Notes: generated from the letters alone by a model not told the origin. A stretch of DNA of 35,108 bases from Candidatus Gastranaerophilales bacterium (GCA_944325815.1 CALVBV010000011.1:1-35108), one strand, 5' to 3'. Shown: positions 1 to 6,970, numbered from the stretch's first letter. A program made the numbers and translations.

Positions 1-378
1 GCACTCTCGTGCACTCGGCTTGCCCATTGCCCTCGCCGGGCGGGCGTCAAAACCAGTACATCCCCATGAATATTTTGGAATGAGAAAAAGACGGCTCCGC
101 TCGAAAAACCTCTTACTCAAAAACGACCGCTATACTTCTAGCGTATCCTCTCCCTCGCCCCTTGTGGGAGAGGGTAGAATTTCAAGTTGAGCATTTGCGA
201 AACTTTGAAATTCGGGTGAGGGGTTTATTTGCTATTATCGTTGAACAAATAGCCCAACCGGCAAAACTCGTCGAACGGAAAAGTACAACCATTCCATTTG
301 CTTTCAATGTGCGTAATTACAGTATAAGCGATGTGTCTTACTTTTTCAAGTGAAAAAACACAAGCTTATCAGCTAATA
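1..378. other. Gene-free left edge, GC-rich, with palindromic repeat
   Basis: I see no credible gene here. The first ~60 bases and bases 140-225 are clearly more GC-rich than the rest of the window. The only open frame (162-353) starts inside a hairpin, has no ribosome binding site and encodes no recognisable protein. The segment looks like intergenic DNA carrying an interspersed repeat. Confidence 0.6.
147..223. repeat. REP/MITE-like palindromic element
   Basis: Nested inverted repeats are visible. CCTCTCCC (147-154) pairs with GGGAGAGG (166-173). GAATTTCAAGTT (177-188) pairs with AACTTTGAAATTC (201-213) with one bulge. CCCTCGCCC (152-160) can alternatively pair with GGGTGAGGG (214-222). 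The CCCTCNCCC / GGGAGAGGG word style resembles short interspersed palindromes found between genes in many bacteria. No coding potential is seen. Whether other copies exist in this genome cannot be judged from one window. Confidence 0.5.
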
Positions 379-966
379 TCATCCGTCTATAAGAGTTTTT
401 ATTTTCTGCAAATCCTTGAGCATCAAGTCTCTCGGGCTTCCTTCTTTTATAGAATGCTGTCTTAATAAATATGACGGATGGAATATCGGAATACATTTTC
501 TAATTTTTCCGCCGATTTCAATCTCCAAAATCTCGCCTCTAATTTTAGAGATTGCAATTTTTTTATCATAAAAAGATTTTAAAGCAGTCGCACCGCAAAA
601 AATTATCACCGACGGATTAACGATGTCTATTTGCTTTAATAAATAATCTTCGCAAGACTTCTTTTCACTATCAGCCGGCACCCGATTTTTCGGCGGACGG
701 CATTTTACTGTATTAATTATATACAAATCTCTCTCTCTGGAGATTCCGGCTTTTTCCAGAAACTCATTCAAAAGTTTTCCGGCGCGTCCGACAAAAGGTA
801 TGCCTGTTTTGTCTTCATTGTCGCCGGGCGCTTCTCCGATTAAAATGGCTTTTGCGCTCTTTGGATTGCCGTCAGAAAATACAACATTGGTTCTTGTCTT
901 GCCAAGCTCGCACCTTTGGCAGTCAAGACATTCTTTTTTCAAACTTTCTAATAATTTTGTTTTCAT
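379..966 (-). CDS. udg: Type-4 (family 4) uracil-DNA glycosylase
   Basis: Removes uracil from DNA to start base-excision repair. The 195-residue length is normal for family 4. Four cysteines sit where the family binds its [4Fe-4S] cluster: C16 and C19 (CxxC near the N-terminus), C89 in KCRPP and C105. The uracil-pocket motif GEAPG is at 44-48, followed by the GIPFVGRAG segment, and the C-terminal FHPSYLLR motif is present. No Shine-Dalgarno precedes the ATG; instead a TATAAT (minus strand, 980-975) lies only 8 bases upstream, so the message may be nearly leaderless. The gene is transcribed away from the tandem small-RNA repeats, and its promoter abuts the first repeat. Family assignment is firm. 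Confidence 0.93.
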   Translation of the reverse strand: MKTKLLESLKKECLDCQRCELGKTRTNVVFSDGNPKSAKAILIGEAPGDNEDKTGIPFVGRAGKLLNEFLEKAGISRERDLYIINTVKCRPPKNRVPADSEKKSCEDYLLKQIDIVNPSVIIFCGATALKSFYDKKIAISKIRGEILEIEIGGKIRKCIPIFHPSYLLRQHSIKEGSPRDLMLKDLQKIKTLIDG

Positions 967-981
967 AATACTTTATTATAC

Positions 982-1009
982 TTGAAAAATTCAAAAAGTA
1001 AGTTAAAAT
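982..1009 (+). promoter_or_regulatory. Sigma70-type promoter of small RNA copy 1
   Basis: TTGAAA (982-987), 16-base spacer, TAAAAT (1004-1009). The same arrangement with the same spacing occurs in copies 2 and 3. Predicted start near 1016. Confidence 0.7.
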
Positions 1010-1015
1010 AAGAAT

Positions 1016-1111
1016 ACAGGCAAGGGTGACGCTAACACCCCCACCTGCAGCCCTACATAAATAGAGCTTTCAGTGTGAGAACTAATGCTAGCAATAACAT
1101 TAGTTCTTTTT
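1016..1111 (+). ncRNA. Candidate antisense (antitoxin) RNA, copy 1
   Basis: Predicted ~95-nt RNA starting about 7 bases after the -10 element. It has a 5' hairpin GGGTG-ACGCTAA-CACCC (1024-1040) and ends in a Rho-independent terminator (1078-1111). It is fully complementary to most of the small peptide gene on the minus strand (codon ~7 to the stop) and to that gene's 3' region, but not to its Shine-Dalgarno. The three copies keep both hairpins by paired changes, which supports a real RNA. Coordinates are predicted, not measured. Confidence 0.68.
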
Positions 1112-1130
1112 CGTTGATTTTAACTATCAT
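1053..1130 (-). CDS. 25-residue hydrophobic peptide, candidate type I toxin, copy 1
   Basis: ATG at 1130 is preceded by a near-perfect Shine-Dalgarno GAAAGGAGG (1144-1136) at 5 bases spacing. The peptide starts MIVKINEKEL, continues with a leucine-rich stretch and ends LTLKALFM. A charged N-terminal third, a ~14-residue hydrophobic segment and a lysine near the C-terminus suggest a small membrane peptide. Copies 2 and 3 encode almost the same peptide with conservative changes (I/L/M/V swaps, N/S, K/E). The antisense RNA 1016-1111 covers most of the gene. I do not recognise a named toxin family (it is unlike Fst, Ibs, Ldr or AapA as I know them). Function is inferred from layout only. Confidence 0.72.
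   Translation of the reverse strand: MIVKINEKELMLLLALVLTLKALFM
1078..1111 (+). terminator. Terminator of small RNA copy 1
   Basis: AGAACTAATG (1078-1087) pairs perfectly with CATTAGTTCT (1098-1107), followed by a run of five T (1107-1111). It lies inside the opposite-strand peptide gene. Confidence 0.75.
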
Positions 1131-1158
1131 CTTAACCTCCTTTCTCGATAGTTAAAAT
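1117..1158 (-). promoter_or_regulatory. Hairpin presenting the Shine-Dalgarno of peptide gene copy 1
   Basis: In the minus-strand mRNA, ATTTTAACTATC (1158-1147) pairs with GATAGTTAAAAT (1128-1117): a 12-bp perfect stem. The loop (1146-1129) holds GAAAGGAGG and the first two bases of the start codon. A second upstream segment, GATTTTAAC (1172-1164), can compete for the same 3' arm. Confidence 0.65.
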
Positions 1159-1207
1159 GTTTTGTTAAAATCTTCTGCCTGTATTCTATTTTAAAGGGAC
1201 ATACTAC

Positions 1208-1235
1208 TTGAAATTTTCAAGAAACAGGTTAAAAT
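1208..1235 (+). promoter_or_regulatory. Sigma70-type promoter of small RNA copy 2
   Basis: TTGAAA (1208-1213), 16-base spacer, TAAAAT (1230-1235). The -35 lies in a small palindrome (CTTGAAATTTTCAAG) that also places a TTGAAA on the minus strand, 21 bases from that strand's TAAAAT. The minus-strand promoter for peptide copy 1 is therefore poorly spaced and likely weaker. Confidence 0.7.
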
Positions 1236-1241
1236 AAGAAT

Positions 1242-1336
1242 ACAGGCATGGGCAGCGCAAATGCCCACACCAGTACCATATTAAAATATGGATTTTAGTG
1301 TAAGAGCTAATGCTATTATGAGTATTAGCTCTTTTT
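1242..1336 (+). ncRNA. Candidate antisense (antitoxin) RNA, copy 2
   Basis: Same organisation as copy 1. The 5' hairpin is TGGGCA-GCGCAAA-TGCCCA (1249-1267): relative to copies 1 and 3 a T-A pair has become C-G on both sides, keeping the stem. It ends in terminator 1303-1336. It is complementary to peptide gene copy 2. Ends are predicted from the promoter and terminator only. Confidence 0.68.
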
Positions 1337-1355
1337 CGCTGATTTTAACTATCAT
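1281..1355 (-). CDS. 24-residue hydrophobic peptide, candidate type I toxin, copy 2
   Basis: ATG at 1355 with GAAAGGAGG at the same spacing as copy 1. The peptide starts MIVKISEKEL, has an isoleucine/leucine-rich centre and ends LTLKSIF. It differs from copy 1 at about eight positions, all conservative, plus one residue at the C-terminus. Many third-base changes between copies (for example GAA/GAG and CTC/CTT) are silent, which argues for selection on the protein. Confidence 0.72.
   Translation of the reverse strand: MIVKISEKELILIIALALTLKSIF
1303..1336 (+). terminator. Terminator of small RNA copy 2
   Basis: AGAGCTAAT (1303-1311) pairs with ATTAGCTCT (1324-1332), then T5. Relative to copy 1 an A-T pair has become G-C on both arms (AGAAC/GTTCT to AGAGC/GCTCT), a compensatory change. 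Confidence 0.75.
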
Positions 1356-1383
1356 CTTAACCTCCTTTCTTGATAGTTAAAAT
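1342..1383 (-). promoter_or_regulatory. Hairpin presenting the Shine-Dalgarno of peptide gene copy 2
   Basis: 12-bp perfect stem (1383-1372 with 1353-1342 in the mRNA sense), with GAAAGGAGG in the loop. Same design as copy 1. The competing upstream arm is GATTTTAGC (1397-1389), which can still pair through one G-U. Confidence 0.65.
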
Positions 1384-1432
1384 GTTTTGCTAAAATCTTC
1401 TGCCTGTATTCTATTTTAAAGGTACAAACTAC

Positions 1433-1460
1433 TTGAAATTTTCAAGAAACAGGTTAAAAT
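1433..1460 (+). promoter_or_regulatory. Sigma70-type promoter of small RNA copy 3
   Basis: TTGAAA (1433-1438), 16-base spacer, TAAAAT (1455-1460). Confidence 0.7.
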
Positions 1461-1466
1461 AAGAAT

Positions 1467-1559
1467 ACAGGCATGGGTGACGTAAACACCCATACCCGTG
1501 TCTCTAAAACAGAGACTTGAGGGTTAGAACTATTGCTAGTATTAGTAATAGTTCTTTTT
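1467..1559 (+). ncRNA. Candidate antisense (antitoxin) RNA, copy 3
   Basis: 5' hairpin ATGGGTG-ACGTAAA-CACCCAT (1473-1493) and terminator 1526-1559. It is complementary to peptide gene copy 3. The loop sequences of the three 5' hairpins (ACGCTAA, GCGCAAA, ACGTAAA) stay similar while the stems covary. Confidence 0.68.
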
Positions 1560-1578
1560 CGTTGATTTCAACTAACAT
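1504..1578 (-). CDS. 24-residue hydrophobic peptide, candidate type I toxin, copy 3
   Basis: ATG at 1578 with GAAAGGAGG upstream. The peptide starts MLVEINEKEL, has a leucine/isoleucine-rich centre and ends LTLKSLF. The core pattern M(I/L)V(K/E)I(N/S)EKEL followed by a hydrophobic stretch and LTLK is shared by all three copies. A TATAAT on the minus strand (1658-1653) may give this copy a different promoter from copies 1 and 2. Confidence 0.72.
   Translation of the reverse strand: MLVEINEKELLLILAIVLTLKSLF
1526..1559 (+). terminator. Terminator of small RNA copy 3
   Basis: AGAACTATT (1526-1534) pairs with AATAGTTCT (1547-1555), then T5 (1555-1559). The A-to-T change relative to copy 1 is matched on the other arm. 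Confidence 0.75.
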
Positions 1579-1604
1579 TTTCACCTCCTTTCGTTAGCTG
1601 AAAT
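1565..1604 (-). promoter_or_regulatory. Hairpin presenting the Shine-Dalgarno of peptide gene copy 3
   Basis: In the mRNA sense ATTTCAGCTAAC (1604-1593) pairs with GTTAGTTGAAAT (1576-1565). Several positions differ from copies 1-2 on both arms and still pair. The one imperfect pair is G-U in the minus-strand RNA but would be an A-C mismatch in plus-strand RNA, which indicates that the structured transcript is the minus-strand mRNA. Confidence 0.65.
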
Positions 1605-1639
1605 GTTTTGTTAAAATCTTCTGCCTGTATTCAAATTTA

Positions 1640-1674
1640 AAGGTACAGGTTAATTATACAACCTGCACCTTTTA
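1640..1674 (-). terminator. Possible weak terminator after the flavin reductase gene
   Basis: AAAGGTACAGGTT and AACCTGCACCTTT form a 13-bp inverted repeat with one A/C position that becomes G-U in minus-strand RNA. It lies about 25 bases past the stop codon of the flavin reductase-rubredoxin gene. Only a short T run (CCTTTAAATTT) follows, so termination is uncertain; the loop also contains a minus-strand TATAAT. Confidence 0.4.
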
Positions 1675-1696
1675 AAACAATCCGTTTTTTAATGTA

Positions 1697-2302
1697 TTAT
1701 CCGATTTTTTCAAAATCGACAGCGCCGTGTTTGCAAATCGGACAGATATAATCCGGCGGTAAATTTTCTCCCTCATAAATAAAACCGCAAATTTTGCATC
1801 TCCAGCCTTTCTTTTCCGTCTTTTGAGGTTTTGGTTTTATATTATTCTGATAATATGTATAAGTTACTGTCGGTTCTTCTGACAAAACTTCTGCCGCTAC
1901 TAGCTGTGCTATAAACAGGGTATGCGTACCCAGATCAATTTCCTGTTTTACATAAGCAGACATAAAAGCATTAGTATTTTGCGTAATATACAAAACCCCG
2001 TTCGGACTTCTTTTGGTGTCGCGAAAATCTGCAAATTTGTCTGTATCACGCCCTGAGTGAAAGCCGAAACGCTCAAAAAGTTCAAATTTAGCGCTTTCTG
2101 ACAAAATAGATACATTGAATTTTTTTGTTCTCTGTATCATTTCATTTGTATAATTCTTTTTGTTAACCGCAATTGCTATCTGCAAAGGGTCAGATGTAAC
2201 CTGCATAACTGTATTTATAATACAGCCGTTATCCTTATCTCCTTCTGCTGCAGTCAGGACATAAAGTCCGTAGCCGATTTTGAACATAACATTTGTATCC
2301 AT
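1697..2302 (-). CDS. Flavin reductase domain protein with C-terminal rubredoxin (flavoredoxin / high-molecular-weight rubredoxin)
   Basis: 201 residues. Residues ~1-155 match the FMN-binding flavin reductase-like (flavoredoxin) fold. Residues ~166-201 are a compact rubredoxin with C169xxC172 and C187PxC190. In anaerobes such proteins pass electrons from NAD(P)H or ferredoxin to flavodiiron proteins or rubrerythrin-type enzymes that remove oxygen and peroxide; this partner role is known for the family, not shown here. The start has GGGAGA upstream. It lies 16 bases after rsmA on the same strand, so the two are probably cotranscribed. The short rubredoxin loop is typical of fused versions. Confidence 0.85.
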   Translation of the reverse strand: MDTNVMFKIGYGLYVLTAAEGDKDNGCIINTVMQVTSDPLQIAIAVNKKNYTNEMIQRTKKFNVSILSESAKFELFERFGFHSGRDTDKFADFRDTKRSPNGVLYITQNTNAFMSAYVKQEIDLGTHTLFIAQLVAAEVLSEEPTVTYTYYQNNIKPKPQKTEKKGWRCKICGFIYEGENLPPDYICPICKHGAVDFEKIG

Positions 2303-2318
2303 ATTAAGTCTCCCTTAT

Positions 2319-3149
2319 TTATATAAGTTTGGATAATTCGCCAAACTGTTCAATTGATAATTTTTCACCGCGGATATTCTCATCAAGCCCTAATTCAGAG
2401 ATTGCGGAAGTAATTTTATTTTTATCAAACCCCGCGCCTAAGAGACAATTTTTTAATGTTTTACGCCTTTGGGAAAATGCGGCCTTTATGGTCTTTCTGA
2501 AATGAGAATAGTCGCTTAACTCAAGAAGCGGGGTTTTTCTGACTTTCATTGAGACAAGAGCAGAGTTTACTTTTGGCGCAGGGTAAAAAGATTTTCTGCC
2601 GACAAGCCTGATTATTGAACAATCTGCCCAAAACTGAGAGAGTATAGTTAAGAGCCCGTATTGTTTAGCAGAACTCTTTTCTGTGGCGACAATTCTTCTT
2701 GCGACTTCTTCCTGCACCATTAAAATGATATCGGTTATACTGTTCCTGTTTTTGTTGTTCAAATCATCAATTTCACCAAGCAGATGGGCAATAATCGGAG
2801 ATGTAATATAATATGGGATATTTGCAACAACTTTCACTTTTTCGTCTGTAAGCATTGATATATCTGTTTTTAGAATATCCTGATGAATAATTTCCAGATT
2901 ATCGCAGTTTAATTTTTCAAGCTCTTTTACAGCCTCTTCATCAAGCTCGATTGCAATAACTTTTTTTGCATATTTAACAAGCTGTTCTGTTACAAATCCG
3001 ACACCGGGGCCGATTTCTAAGACAATATCGTCTTTTGTGATATTTGCAAAATCAATAATATCAGCAATTACCTCAGGGTTTATCAAGAAGTTCTGGCCTA
3101 ACCTTTTTTTGGTTCTAAAAAATTTTGCGCGTTGTAAATAATCCACCAT
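2319..3149 (-). CDS. rsmA: 16S rRNA dimethyladenosine transferase RsmA (KsgA)
   Basis: Dimethylates the two adjacent adenines of the terminal 16S rRNA helix, a late small-subunit assembly check. 276 residues, normal length. Visible motifs: GQNFL (18-22), SAM-binding EIGPGVG (45-51), acidic ELDEEAV (68-74) and catalytic NIPYYI (110-115). The C-terminal domain has the usual AAFSQRRKTL segment. The ATG has no Shine-Dalgarno; a TATTAT (minus strand 3162-3157) lies 7 bases upstream, so a leaderless transcript is possible. First gene of a two-gene operon with the flavin reductase. Confidence 0.96.
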   Translation of the reverse strand: MVDYLQRAKFFRTKKRLGQNFLINPEVIADIIDFANITKDDIVLEIGPGVGFVTEQLVKYAKKVIAIELDEEAVKELEKLNCDNLEIIHQDILKTDISMLTDEKVKVVANIPYYITSPIIAHLLGEIDDLNNKNRNSITDIILMVQEEVARRIVATEKSSAKQYGLLTILSQFWADCSIIRLVGRKSFYPAPKVNSALVSMKVRKTPLLELSDYSHFRKTIKAAFSQRRKTLKNCLLGAGFDKNKITSAISELGLDENIRGEKLSIEQFGELSKLI

Positions 3150-3252
3150 GGTATTAATAATAGTACAAACAGGGAAATGTTAAAACTTTAATTCTCATCT
3201 ATATTAATAACAGACATCTGTGTTTAATATATAATGTAAAAAGGAGAAAGTC

Positions 3253-4515
3253 GTGAGTTATTGCAAAACAAAGGAACATTTAGAGTACAGCCGGTTACTG
3301 GATGAATTTATTTTAGGTTGTAAAACCTCACAGAAAATCGGAATGGAATACGAACGTATTCCCGTAATCGGTTTAACCGGCGAAGCGGCACCTTACGGCG
3401 GTGAATACGGAGTATGCGAACTTCTGCGCGAAATTGCCAAGATTGATAACTGGGATTATATTTTAGATGAAACAAATATTATCGGGTTAAAAAAACTGCA
3501 TGAGACCATTACCCTTGAGCCTGGATGTCAAATTGAACTCAGTCTTGAACCCAAAGAATTTATCAAAGATTTAAAATCGAGAGTAGAAAAAATCGATGCT
3601 GTTATGAAACCTGTTTTAGAAAAATTTGGAATAAAACTTCTTAATAAAGGCGTTTCTCCGGTGAGCACTTATAAAAACATTAAACTTTTGCCCAAACGCA
3701 GATATCATTTAATGGCGAATTATCTCTGGGGAATTTTATCAGATGTGATGATGAGAGAGACAGCCGGGATTCAGGTCGGGATTGATTATAAGTCAGAAGA
3801 GGATGCGATGAGAAAATTCCGTGTCGCAAATCTTATGATGCCTTTTGCGACTGCTATGTTTGCCAATTCCAGAATAAGAGGCGGAGTAGATACCGGCTAC
3901 AAATCTTTCAGAGCCCTTGCCTGGCTTAATACTGATAATGAAAGATGCGGTTTTGCAACCAGATTCAATGACGGCATGGGCTTCAAAGATTATGTTAATA
4001 CGCTTCTTGAAACACCTATGATATTCATAAACAGACAAGGCCGTACAGTAAGTTTAAACGGAAGGCTGACTTTTAAACAATTTATGGAAAAGGGACACGA
4101 GGGCTTTCAGGCAGAAATTGATGACTGGTATCTGCATGAAAATCTTTATTTCCCTGAGGTACGGCTGAGAAACTTTATAGAAATAAGAAATCACGATTGC
4201 GTCGGTAACGGGCTTGAGTATTCAATACCTGCCTTGTACAAGGGGATTATGTATAATTTTGACGCTTTAGACGAAGTTGATACACTTTTGAGCAAATATT
4301 CATTCAATGAGATTAATGAGCTGAGGTATAATGTTGCGCGTTATGCTGTTAATGCTAAGTTAAGAAGAAATCCTATATCAACTGTTTGCAAAGAGCTTGT
4401 TGAAATTGCTTATTATTCATTAAAATCTCAATGTCATGACGAAGAGGCATTTTTAGCCCCCTTAATGGATTTGCTGCGAAAAAATAAAGTTCCTGCAGAT
4501 GTTTTGAACGGCTAA
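3253..4515 (+). CDS. gshA: Glutamate-cysteine ligase, GCS2 family
   Basis: Catalyses the ATP-dependent joining of glutamate and cysteine, the first step of glutathione-type thiol synthesis. 420 residues. The N-terminal third has the GEAAPYGGEYGV segment and the glutamate-binding ITLEPGCQIELSLEP stretch characteristic of GCS2 enzymes (plant/alphaproteobacterial/cyanobacterial type). The LRNFIEIRNHDC region near residue 310 also fits. It uses a GTG start behind AAGGAGAAAG. A TATAAT at 3230-3235 is the likely -10. No glutathione synthetase gene is next to it, so the final thiol cannot be told. It converges on the acyltransferase gene with a 4-base overlap. Confidence 0.85.
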   Translation: MSYCKTKEHLEYSRLLDEFILGCKTSQKIGMEYERIPVIGLTGEAAPYGGEYGVCELLREIAKIDNWDYILDETNIIGLKKLHETITLEPGCQIELSLEPKEFIKDLKSRVEKIDAVMKPVLEKFGIKLLNKGVSPVSTYKNIKLLPKRRYHLMANYLWGILSDVMMRETAGIQVGIDYKSEEDAMRKFRVANLMMPFATAMFANSRIRGGVDTGYKSFRALAWLNTDNERCGFATRFNDGMGFKDYVNTLLETPMIFINRQGRTVSLNGRLTFKQFMEKGHEGFQAEIDDWYLHENLYFPEVRLRNFIEIRNHDCVGNGLEYSIPALYKGIMYNFDALDEVDTLLSKYSFNEINELRYNVARYAVNAKLRRNPISTVCKELVEIAYYSLKSQCHDEEAFLAPLMDLLRKNKVPADVLNG

Positions 4516-5189
4516 AATTTGTTTTTCTGCAAAAATTCATCTGGACTTTTGCTATCCCAGCTTATATTATTCTTTACTATTTTGGCAGGAATGCCTGATA
4601 GTATAACATTACTTTCTGAAAAATTTTTATTCACAAGAGAGCCCATGCCGACGATTGAATTATTGGAAATTACAGCTCCTTTTAGGATTTTAGTATAAGC
4701 CCCGAGCCAAACATGGTCGCCGATTATTACATCCTTTTCCAAATTGCATGGGATACTCTGCCCATTAACAAATATAGCATGTCCATCGCCGCTCCAAATT
4801 TCTATATTATAGGAAAACATGCAGTCTCTGCCAATTGTTATTTTTCTGTCATTACCGTATAAACGGAATTTTGTATTGTTTACAGATGTATTTTTACCTA
4901 TTTTTAAAAGCGTATTATTTCCTCTTATTACAAGTTCTGCTTTAGAAAAAATAACATTTTCACCAATAATTATTTCGTTATTACTCCCGTAAACTTCAAT
5001 ATTAAGTCCAAACTTTACAAATTTTTGTTTTACTTTTTTCCCATTTTTAATTACATAAAATTTTACGCCTTTAGGACATAATTGAGAGACCAAGAATTCT
5101 TTTCTAATCAATCTTCTCAGCCTTTTTGAAGGGATAAAAGCCGTAGTTAAACGCATAATTGCGTTAAATATTGTAAGTAAGAATTTCAT
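4512..5189 (-). CDS. Hexapeptide-repeat (left-handed beta-helix) acyltransferase
   Basis: 225 residues. From about residue 70 there are isoleucine/valine-spaced hexapeptide turns (for example NEIIIGENVIFSKAELVIRG), then GDHVWLGAYTKILKGAVI and the closing SGIPAKIVKNNISW typical of CatB/WcaF-type O-acetyltransferases. The N-terminus is basic and amphipathic (RLRRLIRKEF). Such enzymes acetylate sugars of surface polysaccharide or LPS; the substrate is unknown here. No other sugar genes adjoin it. Its 3' end overlaps gshA by 4 bases in convergent orientation. Confidence 0.85.
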   Translation of the reverse strand: MKFLLTIFNAIMRLTTAFIPSKRLRRLIRKEFLVSQLCPKGVKFYVIKNGKKVKQKFVKFGLNIEVYGSNNEIIIGENVIFSKAELVIRGNNTLLKIGKNTSVNNTKFRLYGNDRKITIGRDCMFSYNIEIWSGDGHAIFVNGQSIPCNLEKDVIIGDHVWLGAYTKILKGAVISNNSIVGMGSLVNKNFSESNVILSGIPAKIVKNNISWDSKSPDEFLQKNKF

Positions 5190-5233
5190 AAAAAACTATC
5201 CTTTTTCAAATATTATATAAAAAAATATTTAAA

Positions 5234-5289
5234 TTTACACTCAATATTTTAGTGTATAAATAAAGTGTATAAATTATTTTAAAATACAC
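5234..5289. promoter_or_regulatory. Candidate operator: four TACAC/GTGTA half-sites upstream of the RHH gene
   Basis: Half-sites are TACAC 5236-5240, GTGTA 5252-5256, GTGTA 5265-5269 and TACAC 5285-5289; the direct repeat GTGTATAAAT occurs at 5252 and 5265. They overlap AT-rich promoter-like sequence just upstream of a ribbon-helix-helix gene, a family that commonly represses itself. Inference only. Confidence 0.4.
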
Positions 5290-5303
5290 ATAAAATATGA
5301 AGT

Positions 5304-5465
5304 ATGTTTAAAGTCAGCAAAACTGAAATGATTAATAAAACATTCAGACTACCTCTAAAGCTTGTGCAAGAGCTGCAAATAATTGCACAGAATAAGGATG
5401 TTTCTTTGAATAACCTTGTTAAACAATGCTGTGAATACGCTCTAAAACATTTAGATAAAGAATAA
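5304..5465 (+). CDS. Small ribbon-helix-helix (Arc/CopG-like) DNA-binding protein
   Basis: 53 residues, starting MFKVSKTEM. The NKTFRLPLKLVQELQIIA segment looks like the RHH beta strand followed by helix A, and DVSLNNLVKQCCEYALKHL like the turn and helix B. This is close to Arc-like proteins, where the FRLP strand contacts the major groove. The Shine-Dalgarno is weak (ATGAAGT). The upstream TACAC/GTGTA repeats could be its operator. It lies 90 bases before atpD but has its own spacing and is probably a separate unit. No toxin gene is adjacent, so I do not call it an antitoxin. Confidence 0.72.
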   Translation: MFKVSKTEMINKTFRLPLKLVQELQIIAQNKDVSLNNLVKQCCEYALKHLDKE

Positions 5466-5497
5466 GAAGTCGAGCTTCATCCTAAGTCAAAAAATGA

Positions 5498-5526
5498 TTG
5501 TAAATTTAAATTTTGTATTATATAAT
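5498..5526 (+). promoter_or_regulatory. Sigma70 promoter of the atpD-atpC operon
   Basis: TTGTAA (5498-5503), 17-base spacer, perfect TATAAT (5521-5526). Predicted start about 5533, giving a short leader with GAGGAG before the atpD ATG. It supports beta and epsilon forming their own transcription unit. Confidence 0.75.
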
Positions 5527-5529
5527 TAA

Positions 5530-6963
<1,434 letters not shown>

Positions 6964-6970
6964 GTTTAGG

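Larger units (their letters stand above)
982..1642. repeat. Three tandem ~225-bp units, each a candidate type I toxin-antitoxin module
   Basis: Three head-to-tail units begin at TTGAAA 982, 1208 and 1433 (spacings 226 and 225). Each unit holds, in plus-strand order: a promoter, a small GC hairpin, an A/T-rich hairpin followed by T5, and the reverse complement of a short ORF with a Shine-Dalgarno. Each is bounded by an inverted repeat (TAAAATAAGAATACAGGCA on the left, its near complement on the right: 1004-1022/1176-1193, 1230-1248/1401-1418, 1455-1473/1622-1632). The copies have diverged enough to show conservation of peptide and stems, so this is not a recent duplication. Confidence 0.9.

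Noticed and set aside
1-16. CIRCE-like GCACTC words
   Set aside because: Two direct GCACTC words, not the GCACTC-N9-GAGTGC inverted repeat, and no heat-shock gene adjoins.
162-353. 63-codon open frame at the left edge
   Set aside because: It starts inside a palindrome, has no ribosome binding site, and encodes nothing recognisable.
982-1642. CRISPR array
   Set aside because: Repeats are ~225 bp, internally conserved, and have no short-repeat/unique-spacer alternation; no cas genes are nearby.
5304-5465. Calling the RHH protein an antitoxin
   Set aside because: No partner toxin gene lies on either side; only the DNA-binding fold is supported.
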